This document shows positions 16,963 through 25,071 of a DNA stretch of 64,000 bases, piece by piece; position 1 is the first letter of the stretch, and every line of letters starts with the position of its first letter. Made by a program: the position numbers and the translations under genes. The stretch spans positions 187,452-251,451 of the forward strand of contig FNPS01000006.1 of the NCBI GenBank assembly GCA_900107365.1, in the 5' to 3' direction. The stretch is from Flavobacterium aquidurense. GTDB taxonomy: Bacteria; Bacteroidota; Bacteroidia; Flavobacteriales; Flavobacteriaceae. The notes under the pieces were generated by a model that worked only from the letters and a program-made list of their open reading frames with translations, had not been told where the DNA came from and did no database searches.

Positions 16963-17733
16963 TTACTTAAATGGAATTTGCAAAGTGTAAGTGGAGCGAA
17001 CAATTCTATTTTTTCGTTTGCCCGGAATCCACTTTGGCGTTTTTTCTAAAATTCCGATGATATCTTTTTCACTTGCTGCTGTTGTATTTTCAAGTATATT
17101 AAAATTACTAAGACTTCCGTCGCCTTCAATCACAAATAAAACGGATATTTCTCCTTGTTTTGCCGTGATAAGATTTTTTGAAAAATTAGAATTGAATTTT
17201 TTTATTCCATTTTTTGGAACAGCTGCAACGTCTAAATCATGTGAATTATAAATAATTCCGTATTGTCCGGATTGAGGTTCCTCTTGTCCAGATTGAGAAT
17301 GTTCTTGGGTGTTAAGTTTTTCTACAGGCATCAAAATAATTCCAGTAGTAGCGTGTTGTTCTGGTTTGATATCTTCTACGACTTCAATTGTATCTATTTT
17401 TTTCTTATTGCCGTCTTTGTCCTGACAACTAAATAATGTAGTGCCCATAGCTATAAAAAGCGCCAATAAAAACATTTTTCGATAATGGATTTGGCTGTAT
17501 AATATTTGAGATGGAATCTGAATATTTATTTCACTTAGCTGCTCACTTTTAAGTCTTCCACAGACATTTTTATGTGAAATAAAATAGTGCTGAATTTCCT
17601 CCGGAAGCATTGATGTAAAATCAACAACTGTTTTAGAACAGCTCATACAAAAACGGCCATTGTCTTTAGGAGCCATTTCGTCCCAATTTTCATGGCAGGG
17701 TTCAGGAATTGTTATTTTGTATTTTCTTTCCAT
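16963..17733 (-). CDS. Cys-cluster membrane protein with TonB-like C-terminal domain (copy 1)
   Basis: A 256-residue paralogue of the next gene and the first of the pair in transcription order. The N-terminus is nearly the same (ITIPEPCHENWDEMAP; GRFCMSCSK; NVCGRLKS) and the membrane helix (FLLALFIAMGTTLFSCQ) is almost identical. The periplasmic part has diverged: a Gln/Ser/Gly-rich linker (SQSGQEEPQSGQYG) replaces the proline run, and the FPGG motif is lost, although SVLFVIEGDGSLSNF and TPKWIPGKR retain the TonB_C pattern. The function is unknown. The conserved cytoplasmic head and diverged periplasmic end suggest a common input with different partners, which is inference. Confidence 0.7.
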   Translation of the reverse strand: MERKYKITIPEPCHENWDEMAPKDNGRFCMSCSKTVVDFTSMLPEEIQHYFISHKNVCGRLKSEQLSEINIQIPSQILYSQIHYRKMFLLALFIAMGTTLFSCQDKDGNKKKIDTIEVVEDIKPEQHATTGIILMPVEKLNTQEHSQSGQEEPQSGQYGIIYNSHDLDVAAVPKNGIKKFNSNFSKNLITAKQGEISVLFVIEGDGSLSNFNILENTTAASEKDIIGILEKTPKWIPGKRKNRIVRSTYTLQIPFK

Positions 17734-17897
17734 GGTTGAAATTTCAATATTTAAATATAATAAAAAATCAATACGAAAATCATATCCAAAAATGATGAGG
17801 CGATTAATTTTGATAAAGTAATTGAAAAGAGATAAAATATAAGGTTTTAATCAATGCTTTTTAGATATTTAATTCAGAAATAATTATTTCAAAAATG

Positions 17898-17905
17898 TAC
17901 TTTTG
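17898..17905 (+). promoter_or_regulatory. tadA promoter -7 element
   Basis: TACTTTTG ends only 5 bp before the ATG at 17911, so transcription would start close to or at the start codon and the mRNA would be nearly leaderless. Confidence 0.45.
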
Positions 17906-17910
17906 CAACT

Positions 17911-18354
17911 ATGATAAATCCTTTCACCGACGAATACTTTATGAAGAAAGCTTTGCAGGAAGCTGAAATGGCCTTTGATAAAGGTGAAATTCCTGTTGGA
18001 GCTGTTATTGTAGTGGCTAATAAAGTAATTGCAAGCAGTCATAATTTAACCGAATTGTTGAACGACGTTACAGCTCATGCCGAAATGCAATCGATAACCG
18101 CTGCAGCAAATTTTCTTGGCGGAAAATATCTTAAAGATTGTACCTTATATGTGACCCTCGAACCATGCCAAATGTGTGCAGGGGCTTTGTACTGGAGTCA
18201 GATTTCGAAAATCGTTTTTGGTGCCCGTGATGAACAACGTGGTTTTATGGTTATGGGAACAAAACTGCATCCTAAAACGACCGTCGTTTCTGGAATTATG
18301 GCCAATGAAGCAGCTGATTTAATGAAACGTTTTTTTCTGGAAAGGAGAAAATAA
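17911..18354 (+). CDS. tadA: tRNA-specific adenosine deaminase
   Basis: A zinc deaminase that converts A34 to inosine in the tRNA-Arg anticodon. The 147 residues show the catalytic HAE (56-58, in VTAHAEMQSI) and the zinc-binding PCQMC (85-89, in TLEPCQMCAGALYWS). KGEIPVGAVIV is the usual N-terminal strand. The length is standard. Its GxRD/E segment reads FGARDEQRGF, typical of TadA rather than a guanine or cytosine deaminase. It is transcribed alone, divergent from the Cys/TonB pair. Confidence 0.93.
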   Translation: MINPFTDEYFMKKALQEAEMAFDKGEIPVGAVIVVANKVIASSHNLTELLNDVTAHAEMQSITAAANFLGGKYLKDCTLYVTLEPCQMCAGALYWSQISKIVFGARDEQRGFMVMGTKLHPKTTVVSGIMANEAADLMKRFFLERRK

Positions 18355-18537
18355 TTTTTAAAAACTTCAACAAAAGTTAAATAGTTAGAGTAGCGAATTT
18401 TCCTCTTAAAATATTTCAGAAAATACTTTATATTTACTACAATATAATTGGCATTTGGCTAGTTATGGTTTTAATAGTAAAATGTTAAAACGTTCTGTCA
18501 TTTTTTAAAATTCGTAACCCATTAACTCTAAATAAAA

Positions 18538-21500
18538 GTGAAAGCAAAAGGATTAGTTCTCGTGTTTTGTGTGTTTTTTATTTTTCAATCTTGCGGTAGA
18601 AAATCAGCTGCCGATTTCAATTCCGATTTTTCATTATTTAAAGAGTATATAGTCAGTTTCACGGGGGGAATAGTCTCGTCGGAATCTGATATTCGGGTGG
18701 TTTTGGCTTTCGATAAAAAAGAATGGAAAGCCGGTCAGGTTTTAGACAATGATTTGTTTGATATTTCTCCAAGTGTCGACGGTAAAGTCGTAGCACTTTC
18801 TCCTAATACAATTGCTTTTATTCCGGAAAAAAAACTGAAACCGGGAACAGAATATCAGGTTACTTTAAACTTAGATAAAATCATCACGCTTCCAAAAGAG
18901 AAAGAGGCGGCACTCTCTGATTTTAATTTTACGGTTAAAACCATCAAGCAGGATTTTACAATCAATACGGCTGATATTCAATCGTACAGCAAAGAATATC
19001 AATACCTAAACTGCGTTCTTAAAACAGCAGATAATATTGATATAGAAACCGCTAAAAAGTTAGTTGAAGCCAGGCAAAAAGGGAATAATCTTAAAATTAA
19101 ATTTGATGCAAAATCGGGTTCTGCAAAAGAGTTCCATTTTATAATTGACAGTATTCAGCGTTATTCTGAAGCAACAAATCTGGAGATTATTTACGATGGA
19201 AGCGATTTTGATATTGATCAAAAAGGGCAGATCGATGTTCCGATTACGAATATAAACGAATTTAAAATCGTTAAAGTCGAAGTTCCCGACGGAAGCAATC
19301 AATCGGTTTTGATTAACTTCTCTGAACCTTTAGAAAAAGGACAGAATTTCGCAGGTTTGGTTTCAATTCAGAATACCAATAATCTAAAATTCTCCACTCA
19401 GGGGAATTTACTGAAAGTGTATTTCAACAATGAAAAAACACCCGTTAAAAAAGAAGCTGAGGTTTCAGTACCTGTAGAGGAATCAGCAGTTTCGTTAGTA
19501 GATTCGGCTGCAGTTGTAGTTGATAGTGCTGCGGCGGTAGTTGATGATGTGGTAGAAGTGGTTCAAAACGAAGAAGCAGAACCGGAACAAATTTTGGCCG
19601 GAGATTTATTGATTGAAGTTTTTCAGGGAATCGAAAGTCAGTATGGCAAAAAAATGGACTCCAATTACACCGGGAAAATCTCTTTTGACCAAATAAAACC
19701 AAGCATCAAATTCATTAAAAACGGAACTATTCTTCCAAGTTCCAATAATTTAAAATTGAATTTTGAAGCGGTAAACTTAAGTGCTGTAGATGTAAAAGTG
19801 TATAAAATTTACAAGAATAATATACTGCAATTTCTTCAGTACAATGAATTAAACGGGGCTCAAAATCTCAAGAAAGTAGCTCAGCCCATCGCCAAAACAA
19901 CGCTGAATTTAATTGAAAGTAAATTAATAAATCCGGCTAAATGGAACACTTTTGCTTTGGATTTATCTAAAATAATCACGCCGGAGCCAGGAGCAATTTA
20001 TAGAGTAGAATTTGTTTACAAAAAGAAATATTCTTTGTATAAATGTGAAACTTCAGAAGCAGATTCAAATGACGAAGAAGAGGAGGAAGCGGATGAAAAT
20101 GATGTGAATTATAGCGAGAACTCTTACGATGATTATTATTACGATGATTACGAATGGAGAGAAAGTCAGGATCCATGTACCAGCTCTTATTTTTACAATG
20201 CTAAAATTGCAACTAATATTCTGGCTACAGATTTGGGCGTAATTGCAAAAAGAGGCGAAAATAAATCGTATGTATTTGCTGTAAACAACATTGTAACAAC
20301 AGAACCGGTTTCGAATGCAAGAGTAGATTTGTATACGTATCAGCAGCAAAAAATAGCTACTGCGGCGACAAGCAGTGAAGGAATTGCTTCTTTTCAGCTG
20401 AATAAATTTGCTTATTTTGCTATTGTTACTTTAGGAAATCAGTCCACTTACGTGAAGCTGGATGACGGACTTTCTTTGTCTGTCAGTAATTTTGATGTTG
20501 CCGGCGAAACTTTGCAAAAAGGTTTAAAGGGCTTTATTTATGGAGAACGTGGCGTTTGGCGTCCGGGCGATAATCTGTATTTGTCTTTTATTTTGAATGA
20601 TGCATCAAACAAACTTCCAAAATCACACCCAATCAAATTTAGACTGAATGATCCAAATGGTAAGACTGTTTATCAGACTGTTCAAAAAACAAATGAATTA
20701 AACCATTACGCTTTTACCGTTCCAACAAGCCAGGATGCACCAACAGGAAATTGGGAAGCGATGGTAAGCGTTGGTGGAGCTAAATTTTATAAAAGTATCA
20801 AAATTGAAACGATCAAACCGAACCGCTTAAAAATTAAAAACAATTTCTCCAGAAAAACACTTTCATCTTATTATCCAAACACGAGCAATCTCGAAGTGAC
20901 CTGGCTTCACGGTGCCATTGCTAAAAATTTGAATGTAGAAATGCAGGCAAAATTTTCTCAGCAAACAACCACTTTTAAAGGGTATGAGAAATTTAGTTTT
21001 GATGATTTAGTGCGTCAATTCAGCACAGAAGAAATTAATGTTTTCTCCGGAAAATTAAATGAAAACGGAAAAGCATCGGTAAATATTCAGCCAAAATTAC
21101 AAGGTCAGGCACCGGGAATGCTTCGTGCTTCATTCATCACAAAAGTGTATGAAGAAGGTGGAGATTTTAGTACCGATGTAATTTCGACAACTTATTCTCC
21201 ATACAAAACCTATGTCGGAATTAAATCTCCGGAACCTAACAAATACGGAATGCTGGAAACCAGAACCAATAACCGTTTTGATATTGTGACGGTGGATGAA
21301 AATGGAAGGCCAAAATCAGTCAGAAATCTTGAAGTAAAAGTGTATAAAGTAGAATGGCGCTGGTGGTGGGATGCTTCAAGTGATAATTTATCGAATTATA
21401 ATTCTTCGAATGCGACTACTTCATACAAAACATTTGTAATCAATACGGACTCAGGTGGAAAAGGAAGTGTTCAGTTTTCATTAACTGATGAAGAATGGGG

Positions 21501-24210
21501 ACGTTATTTGATCCGTGTTTCGGACAATGCAGATGGTCATGCAACAGCTTTAACGGTAAACATAGACTGGCCAATTTGGTCTGGAAAAACGCGTAACAGA
21601 GATGCTTCAACAGCCAATATGTTGGTTTTTTCTACAGATAAGAAAAACTATGCTGTAGGCGAAAAAGCACAGATTTCTTTCCCTTCGAGTGAAGGCGGAA
21701 GAGCTTTAATCTCTATTGAAAATGGATCAAAAGTAGTACAGACCATATGGGCAAAAACACAAAAAGGAGAAACAAAAGTGGAGGTTCCAATAACTTCGGC
21801 AATGGCTCCAAATGTGTATTTTAATATCACCTTATTACAGCCTCACGCTTCAACGAAAAATGATTCGCCAATTCGTATGTACGGAATCGTTCCGATTGAA
21901 GTAGTGGATAAAAATACCATTTTGGCACCAACACTTTCAATGCCGGATGTTTTAAAACCAGAGCAAACCTTTACGGTAAAAGTGGGAGAAAAAACCGGAA
22001 AAGAAATGACCTATACCATTGCAGTTGTCGATGAAGGTTTACTGGATTTAACCCGTTTTAAAACACCAAATGCGTGGGATAGTTTTTACGTTCGTGAAGC
22101 TTTAGGCGTTAAAACCTGGGATATTTACGATGATGTAATTGGAGCGTATGGCGGAAAAATAAATCAGATTTTCAGTATTGGTGGAGATCAGGATTTAGGC
22201 GGTGGAAAAGCTAAGAAAGCAAATCGATTTAAACCTGTGGTGCTTTATTACGGTCCGTTTAAATTAGAAAAAGGACAAACGAAATCACACCAACTAAAAT
22301 TACCAAAATATATTGGTTCAGTTCGAACTATGGTAGTTGCAGGAGATGCAAATACAAGTGCGTACGGAAGTGTTGAAAAAGCAACTCCGGTTAAAAGTCC
22401 GTTGATGGTTTTGGCTTCGTTGCCGAGAAAAATTTCACCATCAGAAAAAGTAACAATTCCGGTTACTGTTTTTGCAACGGAAAATAATATCAAAAATGTC
22501 TCAATTCAGATTAAAACAAGCAACGGTTTAAAAGTGATGGGAAGCGCAACGCAGTCCCTGACTTTTGCTTCGCCTGACGAAAAGATGGCCAATTTCAATT
22601 TGGTTGTAGGTGCTACTACCGGAATTGCAAAAGTTCAGGTTATTGCGACTTCCGGAAAAGAGAAATCGGTTTATGATGTCGAAATCGATATGACGAATCC
22701 AAATCCGGTTACGAATACTTTTACCGATGTGATACTGCCTCCAAACAGTACCAAAACGATTTCATGGAAAACCTTTGGAGTTTCAGGAAGCAATAAAGCA
22801 AGATTGGAAGTTTCGTCAATGCCAACAATGAATCTGAACGGAAGATTGCAATATCTTATTCAGTATCCTCATGGTTGTGTGGAGCAAACAACTTCTTCGG
22901 TTTTTCCACAATTGTATTTAAATGATGTTGTTGATTTGGATGCAACTCGTAAAGCACTTATTCAAAAAAATATTACGGCTGGAATTACAAGATTGGGAAG
23001 TTTTCAATTATCAAATGGAGGTGTGGCTTACTGGCAAGGCAATACAATTGCAGATGATTGGGGAACTTCATATGCAGGACATTTCCTGATTGAAGCAGAG
23101 AAAAAAGGATATGTGTTGCCAATTAATTTCAAATCAAAATGGATTTCGTATCAACAACGCGAAGCAAAACAATGGCGTTTTGAACCGAAATACGGAAATG
23201 ATTTAGCGCAGGCTTATAGATTATACACTTTGGCCTTAGCCGGAAATGCCGATTTATCGTCGATGAACAGATTAAGAGAAACCAAAGGAATTTCAAACGA
23301 AAGTAAGCTGCGTTTAGCGGCGGCATATGTTTTGGCGGGTCAAAAATCGGCAGGACTGAATTTGTTTTTACATAGCAAAATTGAAGACGAATCAAGTAAT
23401 TATAATTATTACTATTACGGTTCAAGCGAGAGAAACAGAGCAATGGCTTTGGAGACAATGCTGCTTTTAGGACAAAAACAAAAAGCATTTGATATGGCTT
23501 CAAAATTAGCCAAACAAATGTCTAACAATCAGTGGATGAGCACCCAGACTACAGCGTATTGTTTGTATGCAATGTCGAAATTTGCTGTAAATAATGCTCC
23601 AAAAGGAATCAATATTCAGTTTAACAAAAATGGAAAAGGCGAGACGATAAACACTCAAAAAACAATCGCAGACAGAAGTTTGGTTGCTCAAACGGGTGCT
23701 AATAGCATAACGTTGAAAAACATTAAAAATAACACGGTTTACGTTCGTGTTTTGAACACTGGAATATTGCCAATCGGACAAGAGAAGGCAATTGAGAGTG
23801 ATGTTTCGGCATCTATTGTTTTCAAAAACAGAAAAGGAAGTGTTATTAATGTTTCAAAAATCAGTCAGGGAACAGAATTTGTTGCTGAAGTAACGATAAG
23901 AAATCAAAGAAATGAGCATGTAGAAAATGTAGCATTATCGCAAATTCTGCCTTCAGGATTCGAAATTGTAAATACTCGTTTTACTGATTATGGAGATGCA
24001 ACAAACAACATTGCAGATTACATTGATATTCGTGATGACCGAACTAATTTCTACTTTGGAATGAAAGCCGGAGAAACAAAAGTCTTTAGAATTTTGTTGA
24101 ATGCTTCTTATCTGGGGAATTATTATTTACCAGGTTTACAATGTGAAGCCATGTATGATAATACTTTCTTAGCCAGAACAAAAGGATTCTGGGTTGAGGT
24201 GGTGAAATAA
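18538..24210 (+). CDS. Bacterial alpha-2-macroglobulin lipoprotein
   Basis: A 1890-residue periplasmic protease trap of the A2M family (MG domains, thioester domain), anchored as a lipoprotein: MKAKGLVLVFCVFFIFQSCG is a type II signal with the lipidated Cys at about residue 19. The bait/thioester region carries the reactive GCVEQ motif (Cys1447 to Gln1450). FIYGERGVWRPGDNLYLSF is the conserved MG2/MG3 junction. Two low-complexity insertions stand out: a Val/Asp/Ser/Ala run at about 312-350, and a very acidic, tyrosine-rich run at about 503-545 lying between two cysteines. The start is GTG. In proteobacteria A2M genes pair with pbpC, and the same partner lies downstream here, split off by a RAYT gene. 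Confidence 0.9.
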   Translation: MKAKGLVLVFCVFFIFQSCGRKSAADFNSDFSLFKEYIVSFTGGIVSSESDIRVVLAFDKKEWKAGQVLDNDLFDISPSVDGKVVALSPNTIAFIPEKKLKPGTEYQVTLNLDKIITLPKEKEAALSDFNFTVKTIKQDFTINTADIQSYSKEYQYLNCVLKTADNIDIETAKKLVEARQKGNNLKIKFDAKSGSAKEFHFIIDSIQRYSEATNLEIIYDGSDFDIDQKGQIDVPITNINEFKIVKVEVPDGSNQSVLINFSEPLEKGQNFAGLVSIQNTNNLKFSTQGNLLKVYFNNEKTPVKKEAEVSVPVEESAVSLVDSAAVVVDSAAAVVDDVVEVVQNEEAEPEQILAGDLLIEVFQGIESQYGKKMDSNYTGKISFDQIKPSIKFIKNGTILPSSNNLKLNFEAVNLSAVDVKVYKIYKNNILQFLQYNELNGAQNLKKVAQPIAKTTLNLIESKLINPAKWNTFALDLSKIITPEPGAIYRVEFVYKKKYSLYKCETSEADSNDEEEEEADENDVNYSENSYDDYYYDDYEWRESQDPCTSSYFYNAKIATNILATDLGVIAKRGENKSYVFAVNNIVTTEPVSNARVDLYTYQQQKIATAATSSEGIASFQLNKFAYFAIVTLGNQSTYVKLDDGLSLSVSNFDVAGETLQKGLKGFIYGERGVWRPGDNLYLSFILNDASNKLPKSHPIKFRLNDPNGKTVYQTVQKTNELNHYAFTVPTSQDAPTGNWEAMVSVGGAKFYKSIKIETIKPNRLKIKNNFSRKTLSSYYPNTSNLEVTWLHGAIAKNLNVEMQAKFSQQTTTFKGYEKFSFDDLVRQFSTEEINVFSGKLNENGKASVNIQPKLQGQAPGMLRASFITKVYEEGGDFSTDVISTTYSPYKTYVGIKSPEPNKYGMLETRTNNRFDIVTVDENGRPKSVRNLEVKVYKVEWRWWWDASSDNLSNYNSSNATTSYKTFVINTDSGGKGSVQFSLTDEEWGRYLIRVSDNADGHATALTVNIDWPIWSGKTRNRDASTANMLVFSTDKKNYAVGEKAQISFPSSEGGRALISIENGSKVVQTIWAKTQKGETKVEVPITSAMAPNVYFNITLLQPHASTKNDSPIRMYGIVPIEVVDKNTILAPTLSMPDVLKPEQTFTVKVGEKTGKEMTYTIAVVDEGLLDLTRFKTPNAWDSFYVREALGVKTWDIYDDVIGAYGGKINQIFSIGGDQDLGGGKAKKANRFKPVVLYYGPFKLEKGQTKSHQLKLPKYIGSVRTMVVAGDANTSAYGSVEKATPVKSPLMVLASLPRKISPSEKVTIPVTVFATENNIKNVSIQIKTSNGLKVMGSATQSLTFASPDEKMANFNLVVGATTGIAKVQVIATSGKEKSVYDVEIDMTNPNPVTNTFTDVILPPNSTKTISWKTFGVSGSNKARLEVSSMPTMNLNGRLQYLIQYPHGCVEQTTSSVFPQLYLNDVVDLDATRKALIQKNITAGITRLGSFQLSNGGVAYWQGNTIADDWGTSYAGHFLIEAEKKGYVLPINFKSKWISYQQREAKQWRFEPKYGNDLAQAYRLYTLALAGNADLSSMNRLRETKGISNESKLRLAAAYVLAGQKSAGLNLFLHSKIEDESSNYNYYYYGSSERNRAMALETMLLLGQKQKAFDMASKLAKQMSNNQWMSTQTTAYCLYAMSKFAVNNAPKGINIQFNKNGKGETINTQKTIADRSLVAQTGANSITLKNIKNNTVYVRVLNTGILPIGQEKAIESDVSASIVFKNRKGSVINVSKISQGTEFVAEVTIRNQRNEHVENVALSQILPSGFEIVNTRFTDYGDATNNIADYIDIRDDRTNFYFGMKAGETKVFRILLNASYLGNYYLPGLQCEAMYDNTFLARTKGFWVEVVK

Positions 24211-24216
24211 ACGTAT

Positions 24217-24243
24217 CCTAACAGGTTTCTAAAACCTGTTAGG
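24217..24243. repeat. REP hairpin 1 (5' of RAYT)
   Basis: CCTAACAGGTTT and AAACCTGTTAGG form a perfect 12-bp stem with a 3-nt loop, 7 bp after the A2M stop. Confidence 0.85.
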
Positions 24244-24277
24244 TATTATTGGAGTTAGTTAAAGAAAGAAAAACATA

Positions 24278-24304
24278 CCTAACAGGTTTTAAAAATCTGT
24301 TAGG
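24278..24304. repeat. REP hairpin 2 (5' of RAYT)
   Basis: CCTAACAGGTTTT pairs with a one-mismatch right arm (AAATCTGTTAGG). It is preceded by AAACATA, as is the relative at 455. It ends 18 bp before the RAYT start codon. Confidence 0.85.
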
Positions 24305-24322
24305 ATAATAAAATTAGAGAAG

Positions 24323-24913
24323 GTGAAGAAGGATTTTTTCGAAGAAGGACAATATTATCACATTTATAATAGAGGAAATAACAAAGAGAATATTTTTATT
24401 GAAGAAAAGAATTATAATTATTTTCTGGAAAAATTAAAAAAATATATTATTCCAATTGCTGATATTTATGCCTATTGTTTACTTAAGAATCATTTTCATA
24501 TAGTTTTACGAATTAAGGATAGAAAAGATATACCGGAAAAATTTAAAGAAAAAATTCATTTACCATTTTCGAATTTGTTTAATGCCTATTCTAAAAGTAT
24601 CAATAAAGCATATAATAGAACTGGGAGCCTATTTCAAGAACATCTGCAACGCAATAGAATTGAAAATGAAAATTATTTAAAGCAATTAATCATTTATGTT
24701 CATTTGAATCCGATTAAACATAAATTTACTGAACACTTCGATAATTATTTACATTCATCGTATCGTTCCTATTTATCAGTTAAACAAAGTAGTATTGATA
24801 GACAATTTATTCTTGAATTATTTGATGACTTAGAAAACTTTAAATTTTGTCATGATGAAAGAAGAATTGTTTATGAAGGAATACTAAATGACGTAAGTTT
24901 AAGTGACGATTAA
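24323..24913 (+). CDS. REP-associated tyrosine transposase (RAYT)
   Basis: A 196-residue Y1-type HUH nuclease of the TnpA_REP group, which cuts single-stranded REP hairpins. GQYYHIYNRGN near the N-terminus is the family opening. The metal-binding HUH motif reads HFHIVLRI (His57, His59). The presumed nucleophile is Tyr125 in LIIYVHLNP. Two REP hairpins lie on each side (24217-24304 and 24943-25046), the hallmark of a REP/RAYT unit, and they are almost certainly its substrates. No IS200-type left and right ends are seen. The unit sits between the A2M and pbpC genes, separating a gene pair that is adjacent in other bacteria. The start is GTG. Confidence 0.88.
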   Translation: MKKDFFEEGQYYHIYNRGNNKENIFIEEKNYNYFLEKLKKYIIPIADIYAYCLLKNHFHIVLRIKDRKDIPEKFKEKIHLPFSNLFNAYSKSINKAYNRTGSLFQEHLQRNRIENENYLKQLIIYVHLNPIKHKFTEHFDNYLHSSYRSYLSVKQSSIDRQFILELFDDLENFKFCHDERRIVYEGILNDVSLSDD

Positions 24914-24942
24914 AAGAGCCGTTTTATTATTTAGTTTTCTCT

Positions 24943-24969
24943 CCTAACAGGTTTTCAAAACCTGTTAGG
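24943..24969. repeat. REP hairpin 3 (3' of RAYT)
   Basis: CCTAACAGGTTTT and AAAACCTGTTAGG form a perfect 13-bp stem, 29 bp after the RAYT stop. Confidence 0.88.
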
Positions 24970-25019
24970 TATGGTATTAAGAGAAAGTTGATTTTCTTAT
25001 AGTTATTATTAAAAAGATA

Positions 25020-25046
25020 CCTAACAGGTTTTGAAAACCTGTTAGG
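25020..25046. repeat. REP hairpin 4 (3' of RAYT)
   Basis: The same 27-bp palindrome as hairpin 3 with a G at the loop centre, ending 25 bp before the pbpC start. All four REPs fall within 830 bp. Confidence 0.88.
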
Positions 25047-25071
25047 ATACTAAAAAAACTTTCGAATTACT

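Noticed and set aside
24323..24913. IS200/IS605 insertion sequence
   Set aside because: The nuclease belongs to the RAYT group. There are no element ends or TnpB, and the flanking hairpins are REPs.
24212..25046. CRISPR array formed by the four palindromes
   Set aside because: There are only four copies in two pairs, no regular unique spacers, a nuclease gene in the middle and no cas genes. They are REP hairpins.
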